Shown here: positions 1 to 6,975 of the stretch, one piece after another
Position numbering within the stretch: position 1 is the first letter of the stretch
How the letters are laid out: each line of letters starts with the position of its first letter
Origin: Actinomyces israelii DSM 43320
GTDB lineage: Bacteria; Actinomycetota; Actinomycetes; Actinomycetales; Actinomycetaceae
Direction: 5' to 3'
DNA: 37,167 nucleotides
Assembly (NCBI RefSeq): GCF_000711965.1
Contig: NZ_JONS01000031.1
Coordinates: 2,798 to 39,964, forward strand
The notes under the pieces: model-generated
Seen by the model: the letters and a program-made list of their open reading frames with translations, nothing else
What the model was told of the DNA's origin: nothing
Databases searched by the model: none
Program-made: the position numbers and the translations under genes

Positions 1-1
1 C

Positions 2-424
2 GTCATGGCCACCGGCTGGGCACAGGTCGGCTCGGCCTGGTTCTATCTCGGCGCCGACGGCGCCATGTGGCACGACACGTGGATCGCCTCGGGCGGACGA
101 TGGTTCTACCTCGACGGCTCAGGAGCCATGGCCATCAACAGGTGGGTCGGCGACTACTATCTCCAGGCTGACGGCTCCATGGCCACAGGGTGGGCGATCG
201 CAGGAGGCACCTGGTACCGCTTCAGCGGGAGCGGCCGGTGGATGAGCAAGTACTGGGAATCCGGCACCTACACCTGCCCCGGCTGGGCCCCGATCAAGGG
301 GAATGCGGACAGCATGATCTATCACCGCCCAGGACAACAGTCCTATAACGTCACCAGGGCCGAGGAGTGCTTCGCCTATCCGTCAGATGCGGAGGCCGCG
401 GGTTACCGGCCCGCGAAAAGGTGA
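2..424 (+). CDS. C-terminal part of a surface protein with cell-wall-binding repeats (5' end outside window)
   Basis: The reading frame is open to the left window edge, so only the last ~140 residues are present. It begins with tandem ~20-residue aromatic/glycine repeats (GWAQVGSAWFYLGADGAM, GGRWFYLDGSGAMA, GDYYLQADGSMATGW), the pattern of choline/glucan-binding repeat domains that anchor secreted proteins to cell-wall or glucan polymers. A different C-terminal module follows from about residue 90: Cys-Pro, IKGNADSMIYHRPG, EECF, and a final AAGYRPAKR. This resembles the short module at the end of many actinobacterial secreted proteins (called the sunset domain in annotation; recalled, not searched). 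The two Cys could form a disulfide. The enzymatic part is outside the window, so the substrate cannot be named. It ends in TGA, with no obvious terminator before the hairpin at 582. Confidence 0.8.
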   Translation, partial: VMATGWAQVGSAWFYLGADGAMWHDTWIASGGRWFYLDGSGAMAINRWVGDYYLQADGSMATGWAIAGGTWYRFSGSGRWMSKYWESGTYTCPGWAPIKGNADSMIYHRPGQQSYNVTRAEECFAYPSDAEAAGYRPAKR

Positions 425-580
425 CGTCCCGCCATCTGGCGCCGGACAATAGCACTCAAGCCCTCTCGGCCTTCCGCACACATTTTCATCCACGAAGGTT
501 CGGACTCTAATCCACTAAGCCTTCTTCGGATACGGGACTGAAACTCGATGCGGTACGGACGAGAGCGTCGACACACCACA

Positions 581-624
581 TGCGCGGGGCGGAAGCATCG
601 GCTGATGTTTCCGCCCCACGCGCA
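581..624. repeat. Strong isolated hairpin (14-bp stem, 4-base loop)
   Basis: Positions 586-599 pair with 604-617 (left arm GGGGCGGAAGCATC, loop GGCT, one G-T pair). Outside a 2-base bulge, 581-585 pair with 620-624. There is no T-run on either side, so it is not a classical terminator. It lies 20 bases before the ribosome-binding site of the small gene at 660, where it could act as an operator, an mRNA-stability element or a REP-type repeat. Confidence 0.6.
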
Positions 625-659
625 CATTCATCAGCAGCCTACAAGGATCTCCTCCCTGG

Positions 660-842
660 ATGGTCGCGCTCGTCGATGCGGCTCGCGCGTCGCTGTCCAC
701 CGGCCAGCCTCACCTGGCCATCGCCGAGCCGACCTCCTGGCGCGAGACCACCGCAGCGATCACCGCGGGCCTGGGCTCCGAACCGGTCGAGCGGCTCGAT
801 CCGGACGAGGCCGAGCCCGCCGGCGTCGTTGAGCGACCCTGA
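660..842 (+). CDS. Small antitoxin-like protein of a two-gene TA-like pair
   Basis: A 60-residue acidic protein (VDAARASLSTGQPHLAIAEP, then SWRETTAAITAGLG and a final VVERP). AAGGA at 643-647 is a somewhat distant ribosome-binding site for the ATG. It ends 2 bases before the GTG of the next gene, the tight spacing typical of type II toxin-antitoxin operons. From memory, similar small proteins precede the same partner in other actinobacteria, so an antitoxin role is inferred from partner and size rather than from a recognised DNA-binding fold. The hairpin at 581-624 lies in its leader and could be its control site. Confidence 0.55.
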   Translation: MVALVDAARASLSTGQPHLAIAEPTSWRETTAAITAGLGSEPVERLDPDEAEPAGVVERP

Positions 843-844
843 TC

Positions 845-1288
845 GTGGCGAAGGAAGGGCTGGTCCCCAGACCCGCGAAGAAGTCGGAGTACGAGCTCCG
901 GTTCGCCACGGCCGGGGCGCAGAAGGGCTGGCGCGACCTGGTCGCCACGATGCGCAATGTCATGGCCGACACGTGGGACTTTCTCACGACCACCCCCGCA
1001 ACCAGGACACCGACGAACTACCCGCTGCGCGACAAGCTCGGCACAATCCATCGAGGCGGTAAGACCTACGAGCGCTGGCAGCACAAGCCGAATCACAGCC
1101 GGAAGGCCGGCAGAACTCCGCTGCTACACGTGCCGAAAACACCCGCACCGGACCGCCGAGCGGACCGAAGGATGTCCGTCAGAATGACATTGGCGGCCCA
1201 ACCTGACAAGGCGCGAGCAGAGAAACCGCATGATTGCAAGGGTCTCTCCGAGAGAGCAGAGCGCTCAAAGGCCACAATGTCATTCTGA
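845..1288 (+). CDS. Toxin-like protein with an altered 3' end
   Basis: Starts at GTG 845, directly after the upstream antitoxin-like gene. Residues ~1-85 (KSEYELRFATAGAQKGWRDL, MADTWDFLTTTP, KTYERWQHKPN) look like a compact RelE/ParE-fold-type toxin half: basic, with a tryptophan-rich core. Members I recall continue with a beta hairpin and end near a VHTxHPN-type motif. Here the sequence after the KPN motif becomes low-complexity basic (PKTPAPDRRADRR) and the frame then runs through both arms of the inverted-repeat element at 1173-1294, stopping inside its right arm. A neighbouring frame gives RKHPHRTAER, suggesting a frameshift or small deletion plus insertion of the element at the 3' end. 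It may be an inactive remnant. Confidence 0.5.
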   Translation: MAKEGLVPRPAKKSEYELRFATAGAQKGWRDLVATMRNVMADTWDFLTTTPATRTPTNYPLRDKLGTIHRGGKTYERWQHKPNHSRKAGRTPLLHVPKTPAPDRRADRRMSVRMTLAAQPDKARAEKPHDCKGLSERAERSKATMSF

Positions 1289-1294
1289 CGGACA
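1173..1294. mobile_element. 122-bp element bounded by 20-bp perfect inverted repeats (MITE-like)
   Basis: 1173-1192 and 1275-1294 are exact reverse complements (left arm TGTCCGTCAGAATGACATTG). The 82-bp interior has no gene and contains a small palindrome (TCTCTCCGAGAGA). Perfect 20-bp termini around a short non-coding core are the signature of a miniature inverted-repeat element or the collapsed ends of an insertion sequence. No target-site duplication is visible outside the arms. Its position at the end of the toxin-like gene explains that gene's aberrant C-terminus. Confidence 0.6.
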
Positions 1295-1468
1295 CCTCGT
1301 CCCAAGCCCATGCCTGCGCACAGCATGGTTCCCCGCTCCACACACGATCGGGACCACTCAGGCAGGTGCGCGGGTGAGAGCATCGGTCCCGACGACGCCC
1401 ACGCATGCCGACCCGCACCCCTCAGGCGAACCGGCCCCGCGGTGAGCCGGAGCTCCACGACGTCACCT

Positions 1469-1888
1469 TCAAGAGTCGGCCCCAGCCGGGGCCGCCCCGG
1501 GAGCGACCACCCGAAGTCCCACGGACCGGGCGGCCTTGCTGAGCCTGCGGTCGTAGGTGAGGACGGCGGCGGCATCGAGCCGCATCGCCGCTTCAAGGTG
1601 CAGCGCATCAAGAGTCCGCAGGTACGGCATGGGCAGCAGGCCGGCGCTACGGTAGACAGCCCGATCGAGAGCGGCTAGCGAGACACCGTCAAGGAGCCGA
1701 GTCACGTCAGCCTGATCAATACCCTCCCGGACGGCGAGACGACGCAGCTCGACCTCGAGGAGGTCACTGGAGACCAGCATGTCCGAGGTCTGGTCGAGCC
1801 AGTTCTCCAAGGCGTCGCTCTCGAGCCGCTCGACCAGCAAAGCCCCCAGGGCGGAGGTGTCGACATATACGACTGTCCGTGACGTCAC
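1469..1888 (-). CDS. vapC: VapC-type PIN-domain ribonuclease toxin
   Basis: A 139-residue PIN protein. The N-terminal VVYVDTSALGALLV carries the first acidic metal ligand. E46-type acid in SSDLLEVELRR, the LDALHLEAAM helix with its Asp, and VLTYDRRL with the last Asp complete the usual four-acid Mg2+ site, so the nuclease is predicted active. VapC toxins cleave tRNA or rRNA when freed from their antitoxin. The start codon overlaps the antitoxin stop by 4 bases (ATGA), so translation is coupled. Confidence in the family is high; the RNA target is unknown. Confidence 0.88.
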   Translation of the reverse strand: MTSRTVVYVDTSALGALLVERLESDALENWLDQTSDMLVSSDLLEVELRRLAVREGIDQADVTRLLDGVSLAALDRAVYRSAGLLPMPYLRTLDALHLEAAMRLDAAAVLTYDRRLSKAARSVGLRVVAPGAAPAGADS

Positions 1889-2166
1889 TGCCGGTCCTCG
1901 CGCAGCTCATCGAGAGTCTCGGCAAGACTGGGCGCTCCGGCTCTCCGCGCGATCCCTAAAGCCGCCCATCCGCCCTGACGTCGTGCCGGTCGAACGATCC
2001 TCAAGGCGGGCGCAGGCTCCTCGAGTGGCACGATCCTCGCCACCGGAACCCCCCTGTTGGTCACGACAAAAGACTGGCCCTCGCTCACTGCACGCAGCAC
2101 CCGGCCAGACTCGTTGCGCAGCTCGCGCTGAGACAGACTCCTGAGCTGGGGCTCAACACCGGTCAC
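1885..2166 (-). CDS. vapB: Phd/YefM-type antitoxin partner of VapC
   Basis: About 93 residues. The N-terminal half (LSQRELRNESGRVLRAVSEG, then FVVTNRGVPVARIVPL) is the Phd/YefM fold, a dimeric DNA-binding domain that autoregulates the operon. The basic, less ordered C-terminal half ending in SLAETLDELREDR should wrap the toxin. I chose GTG 2166: a TACACT hexamer (2179-2174) sits 7 bases upstream, so the mRNA would be leaderless, and the family normally begins a few residues before the RELR motif. An in-frame ATG at 2199 would add 11 residues but falls upstream of that promoter element. Confidence 0.78.
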   Translation of the reverse strand: MTGVEPQLRSLSQRELRNESGRVLRAVSEGQSFVVTNRGVPVARIVPLEEPAPALRIVRPARRQGGWAALGIARRAGAPSLAETLDELREDRQ

Positions 2167-2173
2167 GACCGCA

Positions 2174-2193
2174 AGTGTAGCATTCGCGCTACA
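2174..2193 (-). promoter_or_regulatory. Promoter -10 element and palindromic operator of the vapBC pair
   Basis: 2176-2193 is a perfect 6+6 palindrome (TGTAGC-N6-GCTACA). On the minus strand its distal half overlaps a TACACT -10 hexamer at 2179-2174, seven bases before GTG 2166. A palindrome on the -10 box suits autorepression by the antitoxin-toxin complex. No clear -35 box is seen. Confidence 0.6.
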
Positions 2194-2327
2194 TGGCATG
2201 ATGGCATGGACGCGGACAGGAATGCGTCAGGGCCGCCCGGCTCCGGCCCCCTCCCAGCGCGCCGAGCATCCGTCAGGGCCACAGAGCTCGAGACACCGCC
2301 CCTCCGCGCCGTTACGCGTTGAAGCCG

Positions 2328-3428
2328 TCACACATTGAAACGGAACTCGACCACGTCGCCGTCGCGCATCACGTAGTCCTTGCCCTCCATGCGGACGCGG
2401 CCGTGAGCGCGGGCCTCGGCCACGGAGCCGTGCTCCATGAGATCGTCGTAGCTGACGATCTCGGCCTTGATGAAGCCGCGCTCGAAGTCCGTGTGGATGA
2501 CGCCGGCAGCCTGCGGCGCCGTCATCCCCTTGCGGATGGTCCAGGCCCGGGACTCCTTCTCCCCCGCCGTCAGATAGGTCTGCAGCCCGAGGGTCTCGAA
2601 GCCGACCCGCGCCAGCTTGTCCAGGCCGGACTCCTCCTGGCCGTTCTCGTGCAGCAGCTCCGCTGCCTCGTCGGGCTCCAGCTCCACCAGCTCGGCCTCG
2701 AACTGGGCGTCCAGGAACACCGCCTCCGCCGGGGCCACCAGCTCGCGCAGCTCGGCCTGCCTCGCCTCGTCGTTCATACCGGCGTCGTCCATGTTGAACA
2801 CGTAGATGATCGGCTTGGTCGTCATGAGCTGGAAGGTGCGCAGCACGTCGACGTCGATCCCGGCCCTGTCGGCGGTGCCCGAGGCCACGGCCGCGGAGAG
2901 CACGGCCCCCTCTCCCAGCAGCCCGAGGGCGGCGCGCGCCGTCTCCAGCACCGCGGCGTCGGTCTTCCTGCCGCGCACCTCCTTCTCCAGGCGCGGGACC
3001 GCCTTCTCCAGGGTCTGGATGTCGGCCAGGATCAGCTCGGTGGCAATGGTCTCGATGTCGCCGGCGGGGTCGATCTTGCCGTCGACGTGGGTGACGTCGG
3101 GGTCGTCGAAGGCGCGGGTCACCATGCAGATCGCGTCGGCCTCGCGGATATTGGCCAGGAACTGGTTGCCCAGCCCCTCGCCCTCGCTGGCCCCGCGCAC
3201 GATCCCGGCGATGTCGACGAAGGAGACGGTCGCGGGCACCACCTTGGCGCTGTGGAACATCTCGGCCAGCCGGTCCAGGCGCGCGTCCGGCAGTGGCACG
3301 ACGCCGATATTCGGCTCGATCGTGGCGAAGGGGTAGTTCGCCGCGAGCACGGTCGCGCGGGTGAGGGCGTTGAACAGGGTGGACTTGCCGACGTTGGGCA
3401 GTCCGACGATTCCGATGGTGAGTGCCAC
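2328..3428 (-). CDS. ychF: YchF/OLA1-family redox- and ribosome-associated ATPase/GTPase
   Basis: A full-length 366-residue protein. The Walker A/G1 loop is GLPNVGKST at residues 9-17, the G4-like motif is the variant NMDDAG that makes the family prefer ATP over GTP, and a C-terminal TGS domain runs from about residue 280 (QTYLTAGEKESRAW to GDVVEFRFNV). Family members bind the ribosome and influence stress responses and translation-start fidelity. GTG 3428 is fixed by a TAGAAT hexamer at 3440-3435, six bases upstream: a leaderless start at the canonical N-terminus. It is monocistronic, with a tandem-repeat region upstream. Confidence 0.95.
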   Translation of the reverse strand: MALTIGIVGLPNVGKSTLFNALTRATVLAANYPFATIEPNIGVVPLPDARLDRLAEMFHSAKVVPATVSFVDIAGIVRGASEGEGLGNQFLANIREADAICMVTRAFDDPDVTHVDGKIDPAGDIETIATELILADIQTLEKAVPRLEKEVRGRKTDAAVLETARAALGLLGEGAVLSAAVASGTADRAGIDVDVLRTFQLMTTKPIIYVFNMDDAGMNDEARQAELRELVAPAEAVFLDAQFEAELVELEPDEAAELLHENGQEESGLDKLARVGFETLGLQTYLTAGEKESRAWTIRKGMTAPQAAGVIHTDFERGFIKAEIVSYDDLMEHGSVAEARAHGRVRMEGKDYVMRDGDVVEFRFNV

Positions 3429-3434
3429 GGCGCG

Positions 3435-3440
3435 ATTCTA
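3435..3440 (-). promoter_or_regulatory. -10 element of ychF (leaderless start)
   Basis: Minus-strand TAGAAT, followed by six bases and then GTG 3428. It fits the TANNNT actinobacterial -10 consensus and places the transcript start at or next to the start codon. No ribosome-binding site precedes the GTG. Confidence 0.65.
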
Positions 3441-3469
3441 ACGACCGTGCCGCCGGCCGGGCCCGCAGG

Positions 3470-3557
3470 ACCGATCTCGAGCCGGAACCGGACCGATCTC
3501 GGCGCGGAAGTGAACCGATCTCGGCGCGGAACCGGACCGATCTCGGCGAAGGGGCCG
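3470..3557. repeat. 22-bp tandem repeat, 4 units
   Basis: ACCGATCTCG recurs at 3470, 3492, 3514 and 3536, exactly 22 bases apart. The unit tails alternate (GCCGGAACCGG, GCGCGGAAGTGA, GCGCGGAACCGG), and the last unit ends GCGAAGGGG. The same four-unit cassette, differing by one substitution and one indel over about 85 bp, is at 18187-18271. Shorter relatives lie at 5318 and 16448. There are no unique spacers between units. Confidence 0.9.
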
Positions 3558-3631
3558 CGGCGGGCCCGGCCGCGGCGGGCCCGGCCGCAGCGGACCCGAC
3601 CGCAGCGGGCCCGACCGCAGCGAGCCCGATA
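3557..3631. repeat. 15-bp tandem repeat, 5 units
   Basis: Five consecutive 15-base units follow the 22-bp array directly. The first two are identical (GCGGCGGGCCCGGCC); the others differ by a few transitions, the last being GCAGCGAGCCCGATA. Each contains a GGGCCC-like palindromic core. The region lies between the convergent-facing end of the esterase gene and the ychF start and has no supported gene. Confidence 0.85.
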
Positions 3632-3688
3632 GCGTCGCACACAGCCGCGCCCCGGCCGGGCTCACCGCCCCCGGCCGCGCCCGCCCGC

Positions 3689-5227
3689 CTACCCGCCCGT
3701 CGGATTCGTCACGACAGAGGCGAGGTCGTGCCAGGTCGTGTAGAAGCCGCCGACGGCGTTGCCCACCAGCCCCAGCGCCACCGCCACGAGCACCGCGGCC
3801 GTCAGGACCGCCGCCGTCCGGGCCGCGAACAAGCCGACGCGCGCCGGCAGGCCGGGCCGGGCCCCGTCGTCGTCCTCGGAGGCCGGTGCGGGCACCAGCA
3901 GCGGCCCCCACCTGAGCAGCGCCGCCACGCCCGCCACCGCGATCAGCCCCGCCACGACCCGCGCGGGCAGCCCCGCGGGCGACGTGGGCTTGATGACCGC
4001 GGCGGCGTCGCCCCGGTCGGCGGCAGGGGTGTCGACAATGGCCGCCACATCGCCGTCGGCGTGCGGGCTCGAGGGCGCGTCCAGCCCCACGGCGGACCAC
4101 AGCTGGGGATCCTGCCCCCACCACTGGAGCATTGTCGGAAAGCGCTCGGCCCACAGCGGCCAGGCGTGGCCGCCGGTCTCCGGCGTGTCCGGGGTGACGG
4201 AGTCGGGGGCGCGGGCGGCGTCGGCCATTCGCCAGGCGGTCTGCGCCGAGCCTAGCGGGTCGTCCTGGGCGCCCATGACGTAGAAGCGGGTGCCCTGGGG
4301 CTTGTGGGCGGCCAGTATGGTGGACAGGGTGTACTGGTCGATGACCCTGCGCCCCAGGGTGGACAGGCCTCCCTCGGTGGGCGCGTTGAAGGCCGATATC
4401 ACTCCCGCGGCGCCGAACTGGCCGGGGTTCTCGATGGCGACCCACCCCGCGCAGTAGGCGCCCGAGGAGATCCCCATGACCATCCACGCCTGCCGGTCGG
4501 AGGAGACGTTGGGGAAGGTCGCCTGGACCATGCGCGGGATCTCCTGGGCCTCCCAGGTGCCGACCTGGGGCCGCCCCTGCAGGTTGGCGCAGTCGTGCGG
4601 GTTGTCATCCACGTCCAGGGAGGGAATGACCACGATCGACGGCGGGATGCGCCCGGCGTCAATGGCGGCCTGCAGCGACTGGCCCGACCGCAGGCCGTCG
4701 ATCATGGAGTCGGGGGTGCCGGTGTAGCCGTGGAGCTCCTCGATGACGGCGTAGGTGCGCCCGTCGTCCGGCTTGTACCCCGAGGGCAGGATGACCTTGA
4801 CCTGCAGGCTGACGCCGCTGACCGGGCCGGTCCAGGTCGCCATCTTCGAGCCGTCGCCCGCGTCCGTGAAATCGGCCTTCCAGGCGTCGGCGGGAGCGGC
4901 GTCGAGCTGCTTCTGGGTCGCCAGGGGCAGGACGGTGCCGGCGCCGGCGGGCTGGAAGGACAGCGAGCCAATGACGTCGCCGACGGTCTCCAGGTAGTGC
5001 CCGGCGCGGTTGACGACCAGCCCGCCGACCGCCAGGAGCATGGTCGTGGGCAGGACGACGGCGAGGGCCGCGGCTCCCCAGCGCGACAGGCGCCCGGCCT
5101 GCGGGCGGGCCTTCCGCCCGGCGCACCCCAGCAGCACAGCCGCGAGAAGCACCGCGCACACCAGAAGAAGCATCATCAGTGCCAGAAGGCGCTTCGATTC
5201 CAGGGAGACGCCCATGATCGCTGTCAT
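3689..5227 (-). CDS. Membrane-anchored alpha/beta-hydrolase, putative esterase (mycolyltransferase/EstD-like)
   Basis: About 512 residues. The N-terminus has two hydrophobic segments (RLLALMMLLLVCAVLLAAVL and, near residue 50, AAALAVVLPTTMLLAVGG). A large extracytoplasmic hydrolase domain follows: a beta-sandwich-like start, VILPSGY, EELHGYTG (oxyanion region), nucleophile GISSGAYCAG at about residue 258, GAQDD, and a late GGHAWPLW histidine near residue 355. Two more membrane helices lie near the C-terminus. This is the putative-esterase family (PF00756-type), which acts on ester or acyl donors outside the membrane; the substrate is unknown. ATG 5227 is preferred because CAGAAT lies 7 bases upstream (leaderless); GTG 5278 would add 17 alanine-rich residues. 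Confidence 0.78.
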   Translation of the reverse strand: MTAIMGVSLESKRLLALMMLLLVCAVLLAAVLLGCAGRKARPQAGRLSRWGAAALAVVLPTTMLLAVGGLVVNRAGHYLETVGDVIGSLSFQPAGAGTVLPLATQKQLDAAPADAWKADFTDAGDGSKMATWTGPVSGVSLQVKVILPSGYKPDDGRTYAVIEELHGYTGTPDSMIDGLRSGQSLQAAIDAGRIPPSIVVIPSLDVDDNPHDCANLQGRPQVGTWEAQEIPRMVQATFPNVSSDRQAWMVMGISSGAYCAGWVAIENPGQFGAAGVISAFNAPTEGGLSTLGRRVIDQYTLSTILAAHKPQGTRFYVMGAQDDPLGSAQTAWRMADAARAPDSVTPDTPETGGHAWPLWAERFPTMLQWWGQDPQLWSAVGLDAPSSPHADGDVAAIVDTPAADRGDAAAVIKPTSPAGLPARVVAGLIAVAGVAALLRWGPLLVPAPASEDDDGARPGLPARVGLFAARTAAVLTAAVLVAVALGLVGNAVGGFYTTWHDLASVVTNPTGG

Positions 5228-5234
5228 GGCGGCC

Positions 5235-5240
5235 ATTCTG
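5235..5240 (-). promoter_or_regulatory. Candidate -10 element of the esterase gene
   Basis: Minus-strand CAGAAT (one mismatch to TANNNT), seven bases before ATG 5227. The arrangement matches other leaderless starts in this window. Confidence 0.45.
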
Positions 5241-5317
5241 CCAGTGCCGGCGGCGCCCGCCGCTGTCTCGGCGATCACCGCGCGGGGCGCGCCGAGCCTG
5301 CGGACACCCGGCCGCGA

Positions 5318-5361
5318 ACCGATCTCGACGCGGAAGTGAACCGATCTCGGCGAAGGGGGGC
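5318..5361. repeat. 22-bp tandem repeat, 2 units
   Basis: ACCGATCTCG at 5318 and 5340, 22 bases apart. The two units match the last part of the 3470 cassette: one ends GCGGAAGTGA and the final one ends GCGAAGGGG. It sits in the divergent intergenic space between the esterase gene and rmuC. Confidence 0.85.
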
Positions 5362-5436
5362 GGGGAAGGGCGCGGCCGGCGCCTCTGGTGCTAAGGGCAG
5401 CCGATTCGTGTCACACCCCTGTGAGACGGTGAGACC

Positions 5437-6672
5437 ATGACCACCATCGGCCTGCCTGTGCTCCTCCTCATGATCGGCGTCGTCCTGGGCGCGGCGCTCG
5501 GGTACTCCGCCGCCCTGACCCGCACCGCGCGCAGCCAGGCGGTCGGGGGCGACGCCGCAAGCGCGTTGCGCGCCGAGGCGGCGCAGTGGCGGGCGCGGGC
5601 CGAGGAGCTGGCGGAGCGGGCCGAGCTCGCCGAGGAGCGGGCCGAGCGCGACGGCTCGGTCCTGCGCGCGCTGGCGCCCGTGCGCGCGCAGCTGGAGCAG
5701 ATGGGCTCCCGCGTTGAGGCCGTGGGCTCCAAGGTGGAGACCATGGAGCGCCGGCGCTCGGCCCAGCACGCCGCGCTCGCCGAGCAGCTGCGGGTCGGCG
5801 CCGAGGCCGATCGGGAGCTCCGCCGGGCGACGACGGCGCTCGAGGGGGCGCTGCGCTCGCGCTCGGCCCGCGGCGTGTGGGGCGAGGTCGAGCTGGCGCG
5901 GGTGCTCGAGCTGTCGGGCATGATGCCGCACGTCGACTTCGTCGAGCAGCGCTCGGTCGGCGCGGTGGTGGGGCGGCGAGCGGGCGCAGCCCCGGGCCGG
6001 GACGCCGCTCGGAGCAGGCCCGACGTCGTCATCCACCTGCCGGGCTCGGGCCACCTGGCCCTGGACGCCAAGGTGCCCCTGGACTCCTACCTGACCGCTG
6101 CGACCATGGGGCAGGCGGAGGATGATCCGGACGGCTCCGAGCGCCGCAGGCTGCTGGCCGCGCACGCACGCGCACTTCGCGGTCATGTCGACGCCCTCGC
6201 GGAGCGTCACTACGACCGCCACCTGAAGGACTCCCCCGAGCTCGTCGTGCTCTTCATCCCCGCCGAGCCCGTCCTGGCCGCGGCGCTGGACGCGGATCCG
6301 GCGCTGCTGGAGCACGCCCTGGGGCGGGGAGTCGCCCTGGCGACCCCCTCGTCGCTGCTGGCGCTGCTGCGCGTGTGCGCCACGGCCTGGGCGCGCACCG
6401 CGGTCAACGACGACGCCCGCGAGCTGGTCGAGCTGGGGCGCACGCTCTACGAGCGCCTGGGCGCCGTGGCCGGCCACCTGGACGCGCTGGGCACCGCGCT
6501 GAGCCGCTCGGTGACCGCCTACAACCGGGCCGTCGGATCGGTGGAGTCGCGGCTGCTCGTCACCGCCAGGTCCTTCAACGCCCTCGGCGAGGGGCTGTCC
6601 TCGCCCGCGCCGATCGACCCCGACGCCGCCCAAGTGAGGCAATTCACAAATCCGGAGGTCAGCTCGACCTAG
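5437..6672 (+). CDS. rmuC: RmuC-family DNA recombination protein
   Basis: A 411-residue protein: one N-terminal membrane helix (residues ~3-25), a long alanine/glutamate/arginine-rich coiled coil to about residue 150 (AEELAERAELAEERAERDG), then the RmuC nuclease-like domain. That domain is marked by GVWGEVELARVLELSGM, a PDVVIHLPG strand and LALDAKVPLDSY, which carries the restriction-endonuclease-like Asp-x-Lys. RmuC limits inversions and rearrangements at short inverted repeats. ATG 5437 follows GACGGT by six bases, suggesting a leaderless start. It is divergent from the esterase gene. Confidence 0.93.
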   Translation: MTTIGLPVLLLMIGVVLGAALGYSAALTRTARSQAVGGDAASALRAEAAQWRARAEELAERAELAEERAERDGSVLRALAPVRAQLEQMGSRVEAVGSKVETMERRRSAQHAALAEQLRVGAEADRELRRATTALEGALRSRSARGVWGEVELARVLELSGMMPHVDFVEQRSVGAVVGRRAGAAPGRDAARSRPDVVIHLPGSGHLALDAKVPLDSYLTAATMGQAEDDPDGSERRRLLAAHARALRGHVDALAERHYDRHLKDSPELVVLFIPAEPVLAAALDADPALLEHALGRGVALATPSSLLALLRVCATAWARTAVNDDARELVELGRTLYERLGAVAGHLDALGTALSRSVTAYNRAVGSVESRLLVTARSFNALGEGLSSPAPIDPDAAQVRQFTNPEVSST

Positions 6673-6975
6673 TCCCCAGCGCCGGCCCGAGGAGGCAATC
6701 CCGCCCAGAGCCAGGAAGAACCAACAGGTCACGTGACCGTAACGGACTTTTGGCTGAGTCGGCAGTACAAAAGTCGCATCGGTTCCATGAGCCTTCGCGG
6801 CGTGGACTGCGCTGGTACGCGCATTGCCAGCGCCGACCGACGTCGTCGGGACAATACGGATCTTTCCCGGGCACGCCGCCTGTTGCCACCGCCTCCCTGG
6901 CACCTGTAGGCAGACGCGCCGCGCACGATATAAGGTTTCCCACGTCCCTGGTACGTAACGAAAAGGTCTCTTGCC
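6673..6975. other. Intergenic region with two dyads and a promoter candidate
   Basis: No gene is supported in these 303 bases. 6727-6738 is a perfect 12-bp palindrome (GGTCACGTGACC). 6745-6751 (GACTTTT) pairs with 6769-6775 (AAAAGTC) across 17 bases. GATATAAGGT at 6927-6936 offers a -10 hexamer (TATAAG or TAAGGT). AAAAGG at 6961-6966 is the ribosome-binding site of the next gene. The dyads could be operators for the DNA-binding protein encoded downstream. Confidence 0.5.

Noticed and set aside
1093..1611. Minus-strand 172-codon frame across the inverted-repeat element as a transposase remnant
   Set aside because: The translation shows no transposase motifs (no DDE or zinc-finger pattern) and extends into the vapC 3' end.
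3470..3557. Possible CRISPR array because of regular short repeats
   Set aside because: The units are directly adjacent with no unique spacers, and no cas gene is in the window.
2227..3642. Arg/Gly-rich long minus-strand frame overlapping ychF
   Set aside because: It is an out-of-frame shadow of ychF and of the repeat arrays, with no family features.
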